A stretch of 5,541 nt of DNA from Eudoraea sp. (GTDB lineage Bacteria > Bacteroidota > Bacteroidia > Flavobacteriales > Flavobacteriaceae): positions 1 through 5,541 of the forward strand of contig JAHEBI010000192.1 of assembly GCA_024642325.1 (NCBI GenBank). Reading direction: 5' to 3'. Shown here piece after piece: positions 1-5,388 of the stretch. A program made the translations under genes and the position numbers. The notes below the pieces were generated by a model. The model was given only the letters and a program-made list of their open reading frames with translations, ran no database searches and was not told where the DNA came from. Positions within the stretch are counted from its first letter, which is position 1, and the number at the start of each line of letters is the position of its first letter.

Positions 1-2
1 AA

Positions 3-902
3 GTCATTTCTACGCATCAATCTGGTAAAAAAGTCGCGATGATAGGTGTTGAAAATGCCTATCCGATTGGTGAGGATCTTTCCCAATTTGAGATGTATCA
101 AAAATTAGGTGCAAGGTATATCTCTTTTGCCCATAACGGGCATAGTCAGTTTTGTGATTCAAACACAGGAGAAAAGGATAATATATGGCTACATAATGGT
201 TTAAGTGAATTAGGTGTAAAGGCTGTTTATGAGATGAATAGGCTTGGTATGATGATTGATATCTCACATATTTCAAAGGAGGCTATGGTTCAAATTTTAG
301 GTTATTCCAAAGTTCCTGTTATAGCCTCACATTCTTCAGCGCGGGCGTTGTGTGATCACAGTAGAAATTTAGATGATGAGCAATTGAAATTACTTAAAGA
401 AAATGGCGGTGTAGTTCAAACCGTGGCGTTCAGTGCATATTTAAATACTGCCAAGCACGAGGCAAGATCAGATTTTATGAAGGGGATCTACAAAAAAGTA
501 GCAGATTCCCTGGGCGTAGAATGGTTTGAAAGTTCTGAAATTAAAGACCTGACTGAAAAACAACAGAATGACTATTCAGCAAATTACCCTAAAGTTACCA
601 GAATTGCGAAAACTCAGGTTGCCAACAGAAAAGATGTACCACAGGAAGTTGATATACCCGATTTTGTTGATCATATAGACTATATGGTTAATCTGATAGG
701 TATAAATCACGTTGGTATTAGCTCCGATTTCGATGGTGGTGGTGGGATTAAAGGTTGGTCTGATGCTTCTGAAACTTTTAATGTCACACTGGAGTTAGTA
801 AAAAGAGGGTATTCGGAAGATGAAATCCGACAATTATGGGGAGGTAATCTACTCAGAGTACTGGATGAGGTTCAGATGTTTTCCGCTTCTTTGAATAAGT
901 AA
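3..902 (+). CDS. Peptidase family M19 (membrane dipeptidase-like) zinc dipeptidase, 5' end missing
   Basis: The reading frame is open from the left edge (first full codon at base 3), giving 299 visible residues. The ATG at 39 is internal, because the family-conserved GVE segment follows it at once and the N-terminal HxD zinc motif must lie upstream of the window. Visible M19 hallmarks are the metal-bridging Glu (codon 51-53, in IGVENA), a His in IDISH (267-269), a His in ASHSSA (330-332), the substrate-binding Arg of HSRNLDD (363-365), the SDFDGGGG segment (from 723) and the C-terminal GGNLLRVLDEV. These match the zinc and substrate ligands of renal dipeptidase, so the catalytic site looks intact apart from the unseen HxD. 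The family hydrolyses dipeptides, including some with a D-residue. A lysine-rich insert (about bases 460-640) lies between the second His and the DFDG motif. Whether there is a signal peptide or lipobox cannot be seen. Family assignment is firm; the exact substrate is unknown. Confidence 0.93.
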   Translation, partial: VISTHQSGKKVAMIGVENAYPIGEDLSQFEMYQKLGARYISFAHNGHSQFCDSNTGEKDNIWLHNGLSELGVKAVYEMNRLGMMIDISHISKEAMVQILGYSKVPVIASHSSARALCDHSRNLDDEQLKLLKENGGVVQTVAFSAYLNTAKHEARSDFMKGIYKKVADSLGVEWFESSEIKDLTEKQQNDYSANYPKVTRIAKTQVANRKDVPQEVDIPDFVDHIDYMVNLIGINHVGISSDFDGGGGIKGWSDASETFNVTLELVKRGYSEDEIRQLWGGNLLRVLDEVQMFSASLNK

Positions 903-925
903 TTCTGTTGGAATAGCTGTAAAGA

Positions 926-951
926 ATTAGAAATAGCTTGCTGATTCTAAT
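926..951 (+). repeat. Inverted repeat just past the dipeptidase stop, possible weak terminator
   Basis: ATTAGAA (926-932) and TTCTAAT (945-951) are perfect complements, giving a 7-bp stem with a 12-nt loop starting 24 bases after the dipeptidase stop codon. The position suits a transcription end. The stem is nearly all A-T and no T-run follows, so it is a poor intrinsic terminator by the usual rules. In such AT-rich DNA it could be chance. Confidence 0.25.
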
Positions 952-994
952 ATGAATGAAATAAAGGATTTGGGTTTTGATCCATATAGATACG

Positions 995-1045
995 ATTGTT
1001 AACATATAATTAAGGAAGAATTATAAATTATGTTAAGCTAACAAT
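995..1045. repeat. AT-rich imperfect inverted repeat (51 bases)
   Basis: Three stacked complementary blocks can form one long interrupted hairpin: TATAATT (1005-1011) with AATTATA (1019-1025) around a 7-nt loop, TTAACA (999-1004) with TGTTAA (1031-1036), and ATTG (995-998) with CAAT (1042-1045). The right arm carries two 5-nt bulges. An alternative pairing uses the complete blocks TTAACATA (999-1006) with TATGTTAA (1029-1036) and ATTGTTA (995-1001) with TAACAAT (1039-1045). T-rich sequence follows on the plus strand (TTTTC at 1050-1054, TTTTTT at 1063-1068). It may be a factor-assisted terminator, a protein-binding palindrome or simply low-complexity DNA. Confidence 0.35.
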
Positions 1046-1391
1046 AAACTTTTCTTAATTGCTTTTTTGTAAGCCAGGAAATTGAATAGATTTAAGAAAC
1101 CTAAACAAATTCCGTCATGCAAACAATCAGTAGATACTTCGTTGCCTTTCTTTTTTCTTTTTTCTCCAATTATGTAGAAGAGCCTCCATCTGAGTCAGAT
1201 AAGCAGGCCGGAATTTATGAGTCCCATATAAAGCACAGGAAACAGTCTGACTGCAATTCGGTAAAAACAGGGATTACCGTACTCGAAAATTATATTTAAG
1301 TCATTTGCAAAATTGTTGTAATAAATACGGAAATAGCAAAAAATAAAGGGTTTACTTTAGCTTGTTTGCCCCCAAGTGCTGACTGACAATT

Positions 1392-1427
1392 CGTGAAAAC
1401 ACGGAGTATTACATCAGAAGTAATCTC
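1392..1427 (-). repeat. Two adjacent small hairpins downstream of the DUF72 gene
   Basis: CGTG (1392-1395) and CACG (1400-1403) flank an AAAA loop. Immediately beside this, GAG-T-ATTAC (1404-1412) pairs with GTAAT-CTC (1420-1427), with one bulged base (T1407) and a 7-nt loop. They begin 16 bases beyond the DUF72 stop in the direction of that gene's transcription, a natural place for a terminator. No T-run follows on the minus strand, so intrinsic termination is not well supported. Confidence 0.3.
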
Positions 1428-1443
1428 ATAAAATTCAGGAAAA

Positions 1444-2331
1444 TTAATTGTTATTGGGAATCAAGGTTTTAGGTGCCTGGAGGTTTATTTTGAATTTATT
1501 ATTTATTTTTTTAATAAAAAAAGCAGCCAGTAAAGGAGATTCCAATTCCATGTTCTGATGAATAAAAAAGTGAATATTCTTAAGGCCTGATTTATGCCAC
1601 TGCCATAGCCGCTCTACCCATTCTTCCAGGCGGTGATAATCGCTTTTATGGTTGGCCCCTACAAAACGAACAAAAGCCTCGTTGTTAGTGAGCCGCATAT
1701 GCATAATATCCCTTCTTCCGGCAGTATCTACAAGAACATTGGCCATATTCTTTTCTTCCAGTAAATTGCAGAGCTCATTGGCTATATAGTCATCATTAAA
1801 CCAATCTGTATGCCTGAATTCAAGAGCAATTGGAAATTCTTGCGGCCAGTATTCCACAAATCGCACTACTCTATCCCAGTTTTTTGGACCAAAATTGGGA
1901 TGCATCTGTAAAAATATAGTTCCTAATTTATCTTTAAAACCTGAAGTTGCCAATAGAAAATTATCTAATGCCGGGTAGGCCATATCGTTTAATCGCCTCA
2001 GATGACTAACATTCTGAACGACCTTAGGGAAAAATTTGAAATATTCCGGCACCATATCATACCATGTGGAATATTGTTCGGTCGGAAATATCCGGTAAAA
2101 GGTCGCATTTAATTCTATAGCGTTGAATTGACTGCCGTAATAACGTAATTCTTCCTTTGTTCCGCGCGGATAAAAATTTTTCAGCTCCTGCCTATTCCAT
2201 TTGGCACAACCTACAAATATTTTCAGGGGTTGACTGTCAATGGACCGTGATAAAACAGCTGCCAGCCGTGGGTGATCCTCAGGAAGGCTCAAATCAATAA
2301 GATCGGGATATTCAACCTTGCCAAACTTCAT
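1444..2331 (-). CDS. DUF72 family protein (YecE-like TIM barrel)
   Basis: A 295-residue protein beginning at an ATG on the minus strand (2329-2331). DUF72 features appear in order: the first strand and loop IFVGCAKWNRQEL (38-50) with FYPRGT (53-58); the Y-x3-F-x2-IELNATFYR core (65-80); W90, then the FKFFPKVVQNVSH strand and loop (98-110); LGTIFLQMHPNFGP (136-149), the usual LLQ-P segment; and IALEFRHTDWF (168-178), the family's EFR-H-W signature. Family members adopt a TIM-barrel fold, and no reaction has been firmly assigned to them, so none is claimed here. The length is within the family's range, with an N-terminal extension of about 35 residues before the barrel. It has no signal peptide and is probably cytoplasmic. 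The gene stands alone, diverging from the 135-residue protein gene across 215 bases, with no partner hinting at a role. Confidence 0.93.
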   Translation of the reverse strand: MKFGKVEYPDLIDLSLPEDHPRLAAVLSRSIDSQPLKIFVGCAKWNRQELKNFYPRGTKEELRYYGSQFNAIELNATFYRIFPTEQYSTWYDMVPEYFKFFPKVVQNVSHLRRLNDMAYPALDNFLLATSGFKDKLGTIFLQMHPNFGPKNWDRVVRFVEYWPQEFPIALEFRHTDWFNDDYIANELCNLLEEKNMANVLVDTAGRRDIMHMRLTNNEAFVRFVGANHKSDYHRLEEWVERLWQWHKSGLKNIHFFIHQNMELESPLLAAFFIKKINNKFKINLQAPKTLIPNNN

Positions 2332-2359
2332 ATAGCCACATCTAAATTTAAAAAGTTTT

Positions 2360-2390
2360 TGAAATTACACATTAATCGTAATAACTTCAA
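2360..2390 (-). promoter_or_regulatory. Possible Bacteroidota-type promoter for the DUF72 gene
   Basis: On the minus strand, TTG (2388-2390) is followed after 20 bases by TAATTTCA (2360-2367). The Bacteroidota consensus is TTG, about 19-21 bases, then TAnnTTTG. The -7 element matches at the TA and the first two T's but not the final TG. It would start transcription about 20 bases before the DUF72 ATG. This is a weak match in AT-rich DNA. Confidence 0.25.
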
Positions 2391-2473
2391 TAATTCTAAG
2401 GGTATTCATTACCGAAGATCGTAAAGCATAAGGTGATTAATTCGTATATACGGGCAACTGGCATGTTCATAAA

Positions 2474-2501
2474 CCCGTTAACAACTAATTGTAAACCTGG
2501 G
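2474..2501 (+). repeat. Hairpin in the region upstream of the 135-residue protein gene
   Basis: CCC-GTTAACAA (2474-2484) pairs with TTGTAAAC (2489-2496) and GGG (2499-2501), around a CTAA tetraloop. There is one A-A mismatch (2480/2493) and a 2-nt bulge (2497-2498), leaving ten pairs including a GC clamp at the base. It ends 45 bases before the ATG at 2547. It could be a structured leader or an operator-like palindrome in the divergent intergenic region; no known riboswitch class is recognisable. Confidence 0.35.
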
Positions 2502-2546
2502 GGAGCGTAGATAGTGTATTTTCTAATTTTATAGAAACTCCTTCAG

Positions 2547-2954
2547 ATGAACCAAAGATCTGCTGACCTCCTGAGCTTAAGGCCGGAGATTCCAAATGCC
2601 AAAATAACCCCTGACATGAGTAAAGACGAGCAATTCCAGAATGGAACGCTACGACCTATCATCAAATTTCAGAACCCATTATTAATCGAGGCATTCAAGA
2701 ACTATATTATCAAGCATAAGAATTCGTTCTTTGAATTGAGCATTGAAAAACGAATAGATTATATAGAAAATGCCATCCAAAAAGACATCAAATTTCGTAA
2801 TTCCCTTAAGGGTATGGTTATAGGTCAGTTTACTGTTGAAGAATATACAACCTATATTCAAAACTCTTCGGCACTTAACAAACGGATGATGAATATGGTA
2901 GTAGAACGCCTTAAAGATCAGGTACAAGCCTTTGAAACTGTTGTATTAGTTTAG
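2547..2954 (+). CDS. Conserved hypothetical 135-residue protein (flavobacterial orphan family)
   Basis: A soluble, charged, probably mostly helical protein with no signal peptide or membrane segment. The N-terminus (1-34) is polar with an LRPEIPNAKI segment. The core is TLRPIIKFQN (34-43), a helix-like stretch ending in the ExRxxYIExxIQKDIKFR region (about 67-84) and NSLKGMVIGQFTVEEY (85-100), followed by SSALNKRMMNMVVERLKDQ (108-125). The core looks strongly conserved in style, and I recall similar proteins in Flavobacteriia, some labelled glyoxalase. I see no glyoxalase (VOC) metal-binding pattern, so that name is not supported. An AT-rich TAATTTTA (2524-2531) before the ATG matches TAnnTTTG at all but the last base, with no -33 element. 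The last 9 bases overlap the end of the convergent DUF2461 gene. Function unknown; that it is a real gene is likely from composition and recalled homologues. Confidence 0.85.
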   Translation: MNQRSADLLSLRPEIPNAKITPDMSKDEQFQNGTLRPIIKFQNPLLIEAFKNYIIKHKNSFFELSIEKRIDYIENAIQKDIKFRNSLKGMVIGQFTVEEYTTYIQNSSALNKRMMNMVVERLKDQVQAFETVVLV

Positions 2955-3626
2955 AAGGGATTCCCCATCCAGGTTCGTAGTCAGTATTTCGCTCATTAGA
3001 TTAAAAAAGGGCCGGATATTTTTAAAGGATTTGTTCACTTCCTCAATAAAATTCCTATCCAATACTTCTTCATCTCTAAAATTCCTTACAAATATAAAGG
3101 CTTTCTTCCTGATCAAATCAATATTAGGATCTTCCTTGTTAAACCCTTTTGGAGCTGTTTTTACTTCATCTCCTACTATTTCTCCCCATGTATCTTTAAA
3201 GGAAGGCATATTGATTAATTTACGAAAGGCCGAGGCATCATACTCCAGCTCCTTGCGGATACGCAGAAGATCTTCTGTATTGGGTTCCCAGAAACCTGCA
3301 GCTATAAATGATTCTCCTGGCCGGATCTGCAAATAATAACCGCCCCTCAGGTTTGCACCGGCCCTTGAAAAAGAGCCGGCAAAATGAGATTTATATGGCG
3401 TTTTGTCTTTGGAAAACCTTACATCCCTGTAAATTCGAAACATTTTTAATTTTTCAATTTCATCATGTTCCTTCATTTTATCCATCAGATTCGTATAAAA
3501 CCGCTTTACCTCAGTTTCCAAAGATTTAAATCTGGACTTATGCAGCTCGAACCATTCGCGATTATTGTTTTGTTTTAAATCTGTTAAAAAATTAAGCGCG
3601 TCTGCAGTAATTACTGTGTTTTCCAT
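2946..3626 (-). CDS. DUF2461 family protein (TIGR02453-type)
   Basis: A 226-residue protein from the ATG at 3624-3626. An in-frame ATG at 3674 would add 16 residues (starting MLEMVNFS) that do not look like family sequence; the family typically opens close to the FL-x-L-x-NN-xx-WF motif. Family features in order: ALNFLTDLKQNNNREWF (10-26), the helix containing KSLETEVKRFY (34-44), the very characteristic IYRDVRFSKDKTPYKSHF (65-82), GGYYLQI (95-101), AAGFW (109-113), LRIRKEL (121-127), and APKGF with a following P and LIRKK (158-175). The RDVRFSKDKTPYK block is the family hallmark. No biochemical role is established, and none can be inferred here. It is probably cytoplasmic. It converges with and overlaps the 135-residue protein gene by 9 bases at the 3' end, and diverges from cysE across 93 bases, so it is transcribed alone. 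Confidence 0.93.
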   Translation of the reverse strand: MENTVITADALNFLTDLKQNNNREWFELHKSRFKSLETEVKRFYTNLMDKMKEHDEIEKLKMFRIYRDVRFSKDKTPYKSHFAGSFSRAGANLRGGYYLQIRPGESFIAAGFWEPNTEDLLRIRKELEYDASAFRKLINMPSFKDTWGEIVGDEVKTAPKGFNKEDPNIDLIRKKAFIFVRNFRDEEVLDRNFIEEVNKSFKNIRPFFNLMSEILTTNLDGESLLN

Positions 3627-3694
3627 ACGACTAAGCTGTATAAATTTTATGCTAAAGTTAACCATTTCAAGCAAGATGCTTTTTAAATATTGGT

Positions 3695-3702
3695 TAATTT
3701 TG
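3695..3702 (+). promoter_or_regulatory. Bacteroidota -7 promoter element before cysE
   Basis: TAATTTTG fits the Bacteroidota primary sigma factor -7 consensus TAnnTTTG exactly and ends 17 bases before the cysE ATG. Transcription would start around 3708-3710, giving a very short leader that is free of a Shine-Dalgarno sequence, as is common in this phylum. No good TTG sits 19-23 bases upstream, so the -33 half is weak or absent. It is the best promoter candidate for the cysE-cysM unit. Confidence 0.45.
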
Positions 3703-3719
3703 ATTCTTAATTTTCACTA

Positions 3720-4514
3720 ATGGACAAGTCTATAATTATTAAAAAGATCATCGAAAATAAAAAGCAGCCTAATTTGAGGTATCGGCTTAAACGTAATGTA
3801 GAGGAATTTACAGACCTTCTTTTCCTTACCCTGTTTGATATTGAAACCCCGGTGGAAGCGAATATCGAAACTCTTGAAATTCAATTTGACGAGTTGATAA
3901 ACCTTGCTTGCTGGGATATTGAAAAACCCTGTGCCAAAATATGGGGAAATTATTTGGAAAGGCTTCCTGTGGTTCTCGAAAAACTAAACATGGATGCCGA
4001 AGCCATAGCTTGCTGTGACCCTGCTTCCTTATCTATTGAAGAAGTTTATATGGCTTATCCCGGCTTTTATGCCATCGCTATCTATCGTTTAGCACATGAA
4101 CTATATAACAAAGGCTTTCCGCTGGTCCCCAGATTGATGACGGAATATGCGCACAGGCAAACCGGAGTAGATATAAATCCAGGTGCTCAAATTGGAGAAT
4201 CCTTTTTTATTGATCATGCGACAGGTGTAGTCATTGGGGAAACAGCAATAATTAAGAATAATGTTAAAATATATCAGGGAGTTACTTTAGGAGCATTATA
4301 TGTTGCTAAGAATTTACAAATGACAAAGCGTCATCCAACTATTGAAAACAATGTTACTATATATGCAAATGCCACTATTTTAGGTGGTGATACCATTATA
4401 GGTGAAAATTCAATAATTGGTGGAAACGCATGGGTGACGGCATCTGTACCTTCCAATTCCAAGGTATTTCATAACCCTGAAATAAAAATAAAAACCGAGC
4501 CCAATGTCTCATAG
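3720..4514 (+). CDS. cysE: Serine O-acetyltransferase
   Basis: Catalyses acetyl-CoA + L-serine to O-acetylserine + CoA (EC 2.3.1.30), the entry step to cysteine, in the cytoplasm. The 264-residue protein has an alpha-helical N-terminal domain (to about 145) and a C-terminal left-handed beta-helix of hexapeptide repeats (about 150-245). Key residues align in spacing with E. coli CysE: Asp100 in CDP (E. coli D92), Asp151 in DINPGA (D143), Asp165-His166 in IDHATG (D157-H158) and His205 in KRHPT (H193). VVIGETA and GVTLGA are also present. The loop before RHPT (192-203) is longer than in E. coli, as in many EpsC-type enzymes. The C-terminus, ending in PNVS, lacks the terminal isoleucine that docks into CysK in the classical complex. 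The stop overlaps the cysM start (11 bases, +1 frame), implying one transcript and coupled translation. No Shine-Dalgarno is seen at the start. No cysteine-responsive regulatory site is recognisable. Confidence 0.97.
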   Translation: MDKSIIIKKIIENKKQPNLRYRLKRNVEEFTDLLFLTLFDIETPVEANIETLEIQFDELINLACWDIEKPCAKIWGNYLERLPVVLEKLNMDAEAIACCDPASLSIEEVYMAYPGFYAIAIYRLAHELYNKGFPLVPRLMTEYAHRQTGVDINPGAQIGESFFIDHATGVVIGETAIIKNNVKIYQGVTLGALYVAKNLQMTKRHPTIENNVTIYANATILGGDTIIGENSIIGGNAWVTASVPSNSKVFHNPEIKIKTEPNVS

Positions 4515-5388
4515 TATTTTAGATCTAATAGGGAATACACCTCTGGTCGCCTCAAGGTCTTTAAATGCAAATCCTGGTGTAACGCTTCTTTTTAAAATGG
4601 AAGGTCATAATCCCGGAGGCAGCGTTAAGGACAGGGCAGCATATTATATGATCAAAAACGGTTTAGAGCGTGGAGAGATAAATGGTGATAGCAAGCTAAT
4701 TGAAGCAACCAGTGGAAACACAGGTATTGCCCTGGCCATGATTGCTGGTATTTTTAAACTAAACATGGAATTGGTAATGCCTGAAAATTCAACCAAAGAG
4801 CGGGTACAAACGATGCGTGCATTTGGCGCAAAAGTTACTTTAACCCCTGCAGATGTTGGAATTGAAGGTGCCCGCGATTATGCCGAAGCTAAGGTAAAAG
4901 ATGAGGGTTACCAAATGCTTAACCAGTTTGCAAACGACGACAACTGGAAAGCGCATTACATGACTACCGGCCCCGAAATATGGAGGGATACGGCAGGGAA
5001 AGTAACCCATTTCGTGTCTTCCATGGGGACCACAGGAACTATTATGGGCACGTCTACCTATTTGAAAGAACAAAATGAGAATGTGAACATTGTTGGAGTA
5101 CAGCCAACGGATGAATCCAAAATTCCAGGAATTAGAAAATGGCCTAAAGAATACCTTCCAAAGATCTTCAACCCTTCCAAAGTTGATCAAATAATGGAAG
5201 TTAGTGAAGCTGAATCAAAAATTATGGCTAAACGGCTGGCGAAAGAAGAAGGCATTTTTGCGGGAATGAGCAGTGGCGGAGCGACTGTTGCGGCTCTAAA
5301 ACTGGCTTCGGGACTTGAAAAAGGCCTGATTGTTTCAATTATATGCGACAGAGGAGACCGTTATTTGTCATCTGATCTCTTTGACTAA
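4504..5388 (+). CDS. cysM: O-acetylserine sulfhydrylase B (cysteine synthase, CysM type)
   Basis: A PLP-dependent fold-type II enzyme joining O-acetylserine with sulfide to make cysteine (EC 2.5.1.47); characterised CysM enzymes also accept thiosulfate, giving S-sulfocysteine. Over 294 residues the sequence follows E. coli CysM closely. Lys42 in NPGGSVKDR is the PLP Schiff-base lysine; TSGNTG (69-74) binds the substrate carboxylate; GTTGT (175-179) holds the PLP phosphate; SSGG (256-259) and ICDRGDRYLS (280-289) complete the site, with Cys281 in the position facing the pyridine nitrogen. The CysM-type features EGHNPGGSVKDR, HYMTTGPEIW (151-160), VSSMGTTGT and IPGIRKWPKEYLP (207-219), plus the short length, argue for CysM over CysK. 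The C-terminus ends soon after RYLSSDLF, slightly shorter than E. coli. It is coupled to cysE, with which it shares an 11-base overlap and the product-substrate link. The gene ends convergently with the hydrolase gene, overlapping by 4 bases. Confidence 0.97.
   Translation: MSHSILDLIGNTPLVASRSLNANPGVTLLFKMEGHNPGGSVKDRAAYYMIKNGLERGEINGDSKLIEATSGNTGIALAMIAGIFKLNMELVMPENSTKERVQTMRAFGAKVTLTPADVGIEGARDYAEAKVKDEGYQMLNQFANDDNWKAHYMTTGPEIWRDTAGKVTHFVSSMGTTGTIMGTSTYLKEQNENVNIVGVQPTDESKIPGIRKWPKEYLPKIFNPSKVDQIMEVSEAESKIMAKRLAKEEGIFAGMSSGGATVAALKLASGLEKGLIVSIICDRGDRYLSSDLFD

Larger units (their letters stand above)
903..1443. other. 541-base intergenic region, no convincing gene
   Basis: This stretch separates the dipeptidase gene from the 3' end of the minus-strand DUF72 gene, so both neighbours end here and no promoter for them is expected. 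It is AT-rich with frequent stops. One 60-codon open frame (1117-1299) begins with a hydrophobic stretch followed by a polar tail, but it resembles no family I know, has no recognisable promoter or ribosome binding site and is short enough to arise by chance. The region contains several small inverted repeats; one not listed separately is CGGTAA (1259-1264) with TTACCG (1274-1279), a perfect 6-bp stem with a 9-nt loop. T-rich runs occur at 1048-1070 and 1147-1166. The region could hold terminators for both genes or a small RNA, but nothing decides this. Confidence 0.6.

Noticed and set aside
39..41. ATG at 39 as the start of the dipeptidase gene
   Set aside because: The frame is open to the left edge, and the M19 N-terminal HxD zinc motif must lie upstream, so the gene is truncated by the window and not short.
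10..276. 88-codon minus-strand open frame opposite the dipeptidase
   Set aside because: It is antisense to conserved M19 sequence, with a His- and Tyr-rich translation typical of shadow frames.
1117..1299. 60-codon open frame in the intergenic region, hydrophobic at its start
   Set aside because: It matches no family I recognise, has no promoter or ribosome binding signal and is short enough to be chance in this DNA. It is described under the intergenic region instead.
2682..2927. Minus-strand open frame opposite the 135-residue protein gene
   Set aside because: It is an antisense shadow of a better supported gene; the translation is rich in Phe, Ile and Tyr without domain character.
3031..3529. 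Two overlapping plus-strand open frames opposite the DUF2461 gene
   Set aside because: They are antisense to a firmly identified gene and their translations are low-complexity, serine-rich and unlike any family.
3627..3674. Longer DUF2461 start at 3674
   Set aside because: The 16 extra residues are unlike family sequence and would push the start further into the cysE promoter spacer. The ATG at 3626 fits the family's usual N-terminus.
4504..4514. Frameshift joining cysE and cysM into one fusion protein
   Set aside because: Both proteins have complete family-typical ends, and short overlaps of this kind are common in operons; nothing points to a slippery site.
4840..5190. 116-codon minus-strand open frame inside cysM
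   Set aside because: It is fully antisense to the conserved catalytic core of cysM and shows no recognisable domain.
4504..5388. Assignment of the second cysteine gene as cysK
   Set aside because: The EGHNPGGSVKDR, HYMTTGPEIW, IPGIRKWP and ICDRGDRYLS segments and the length under 300 residues are CysM-type.
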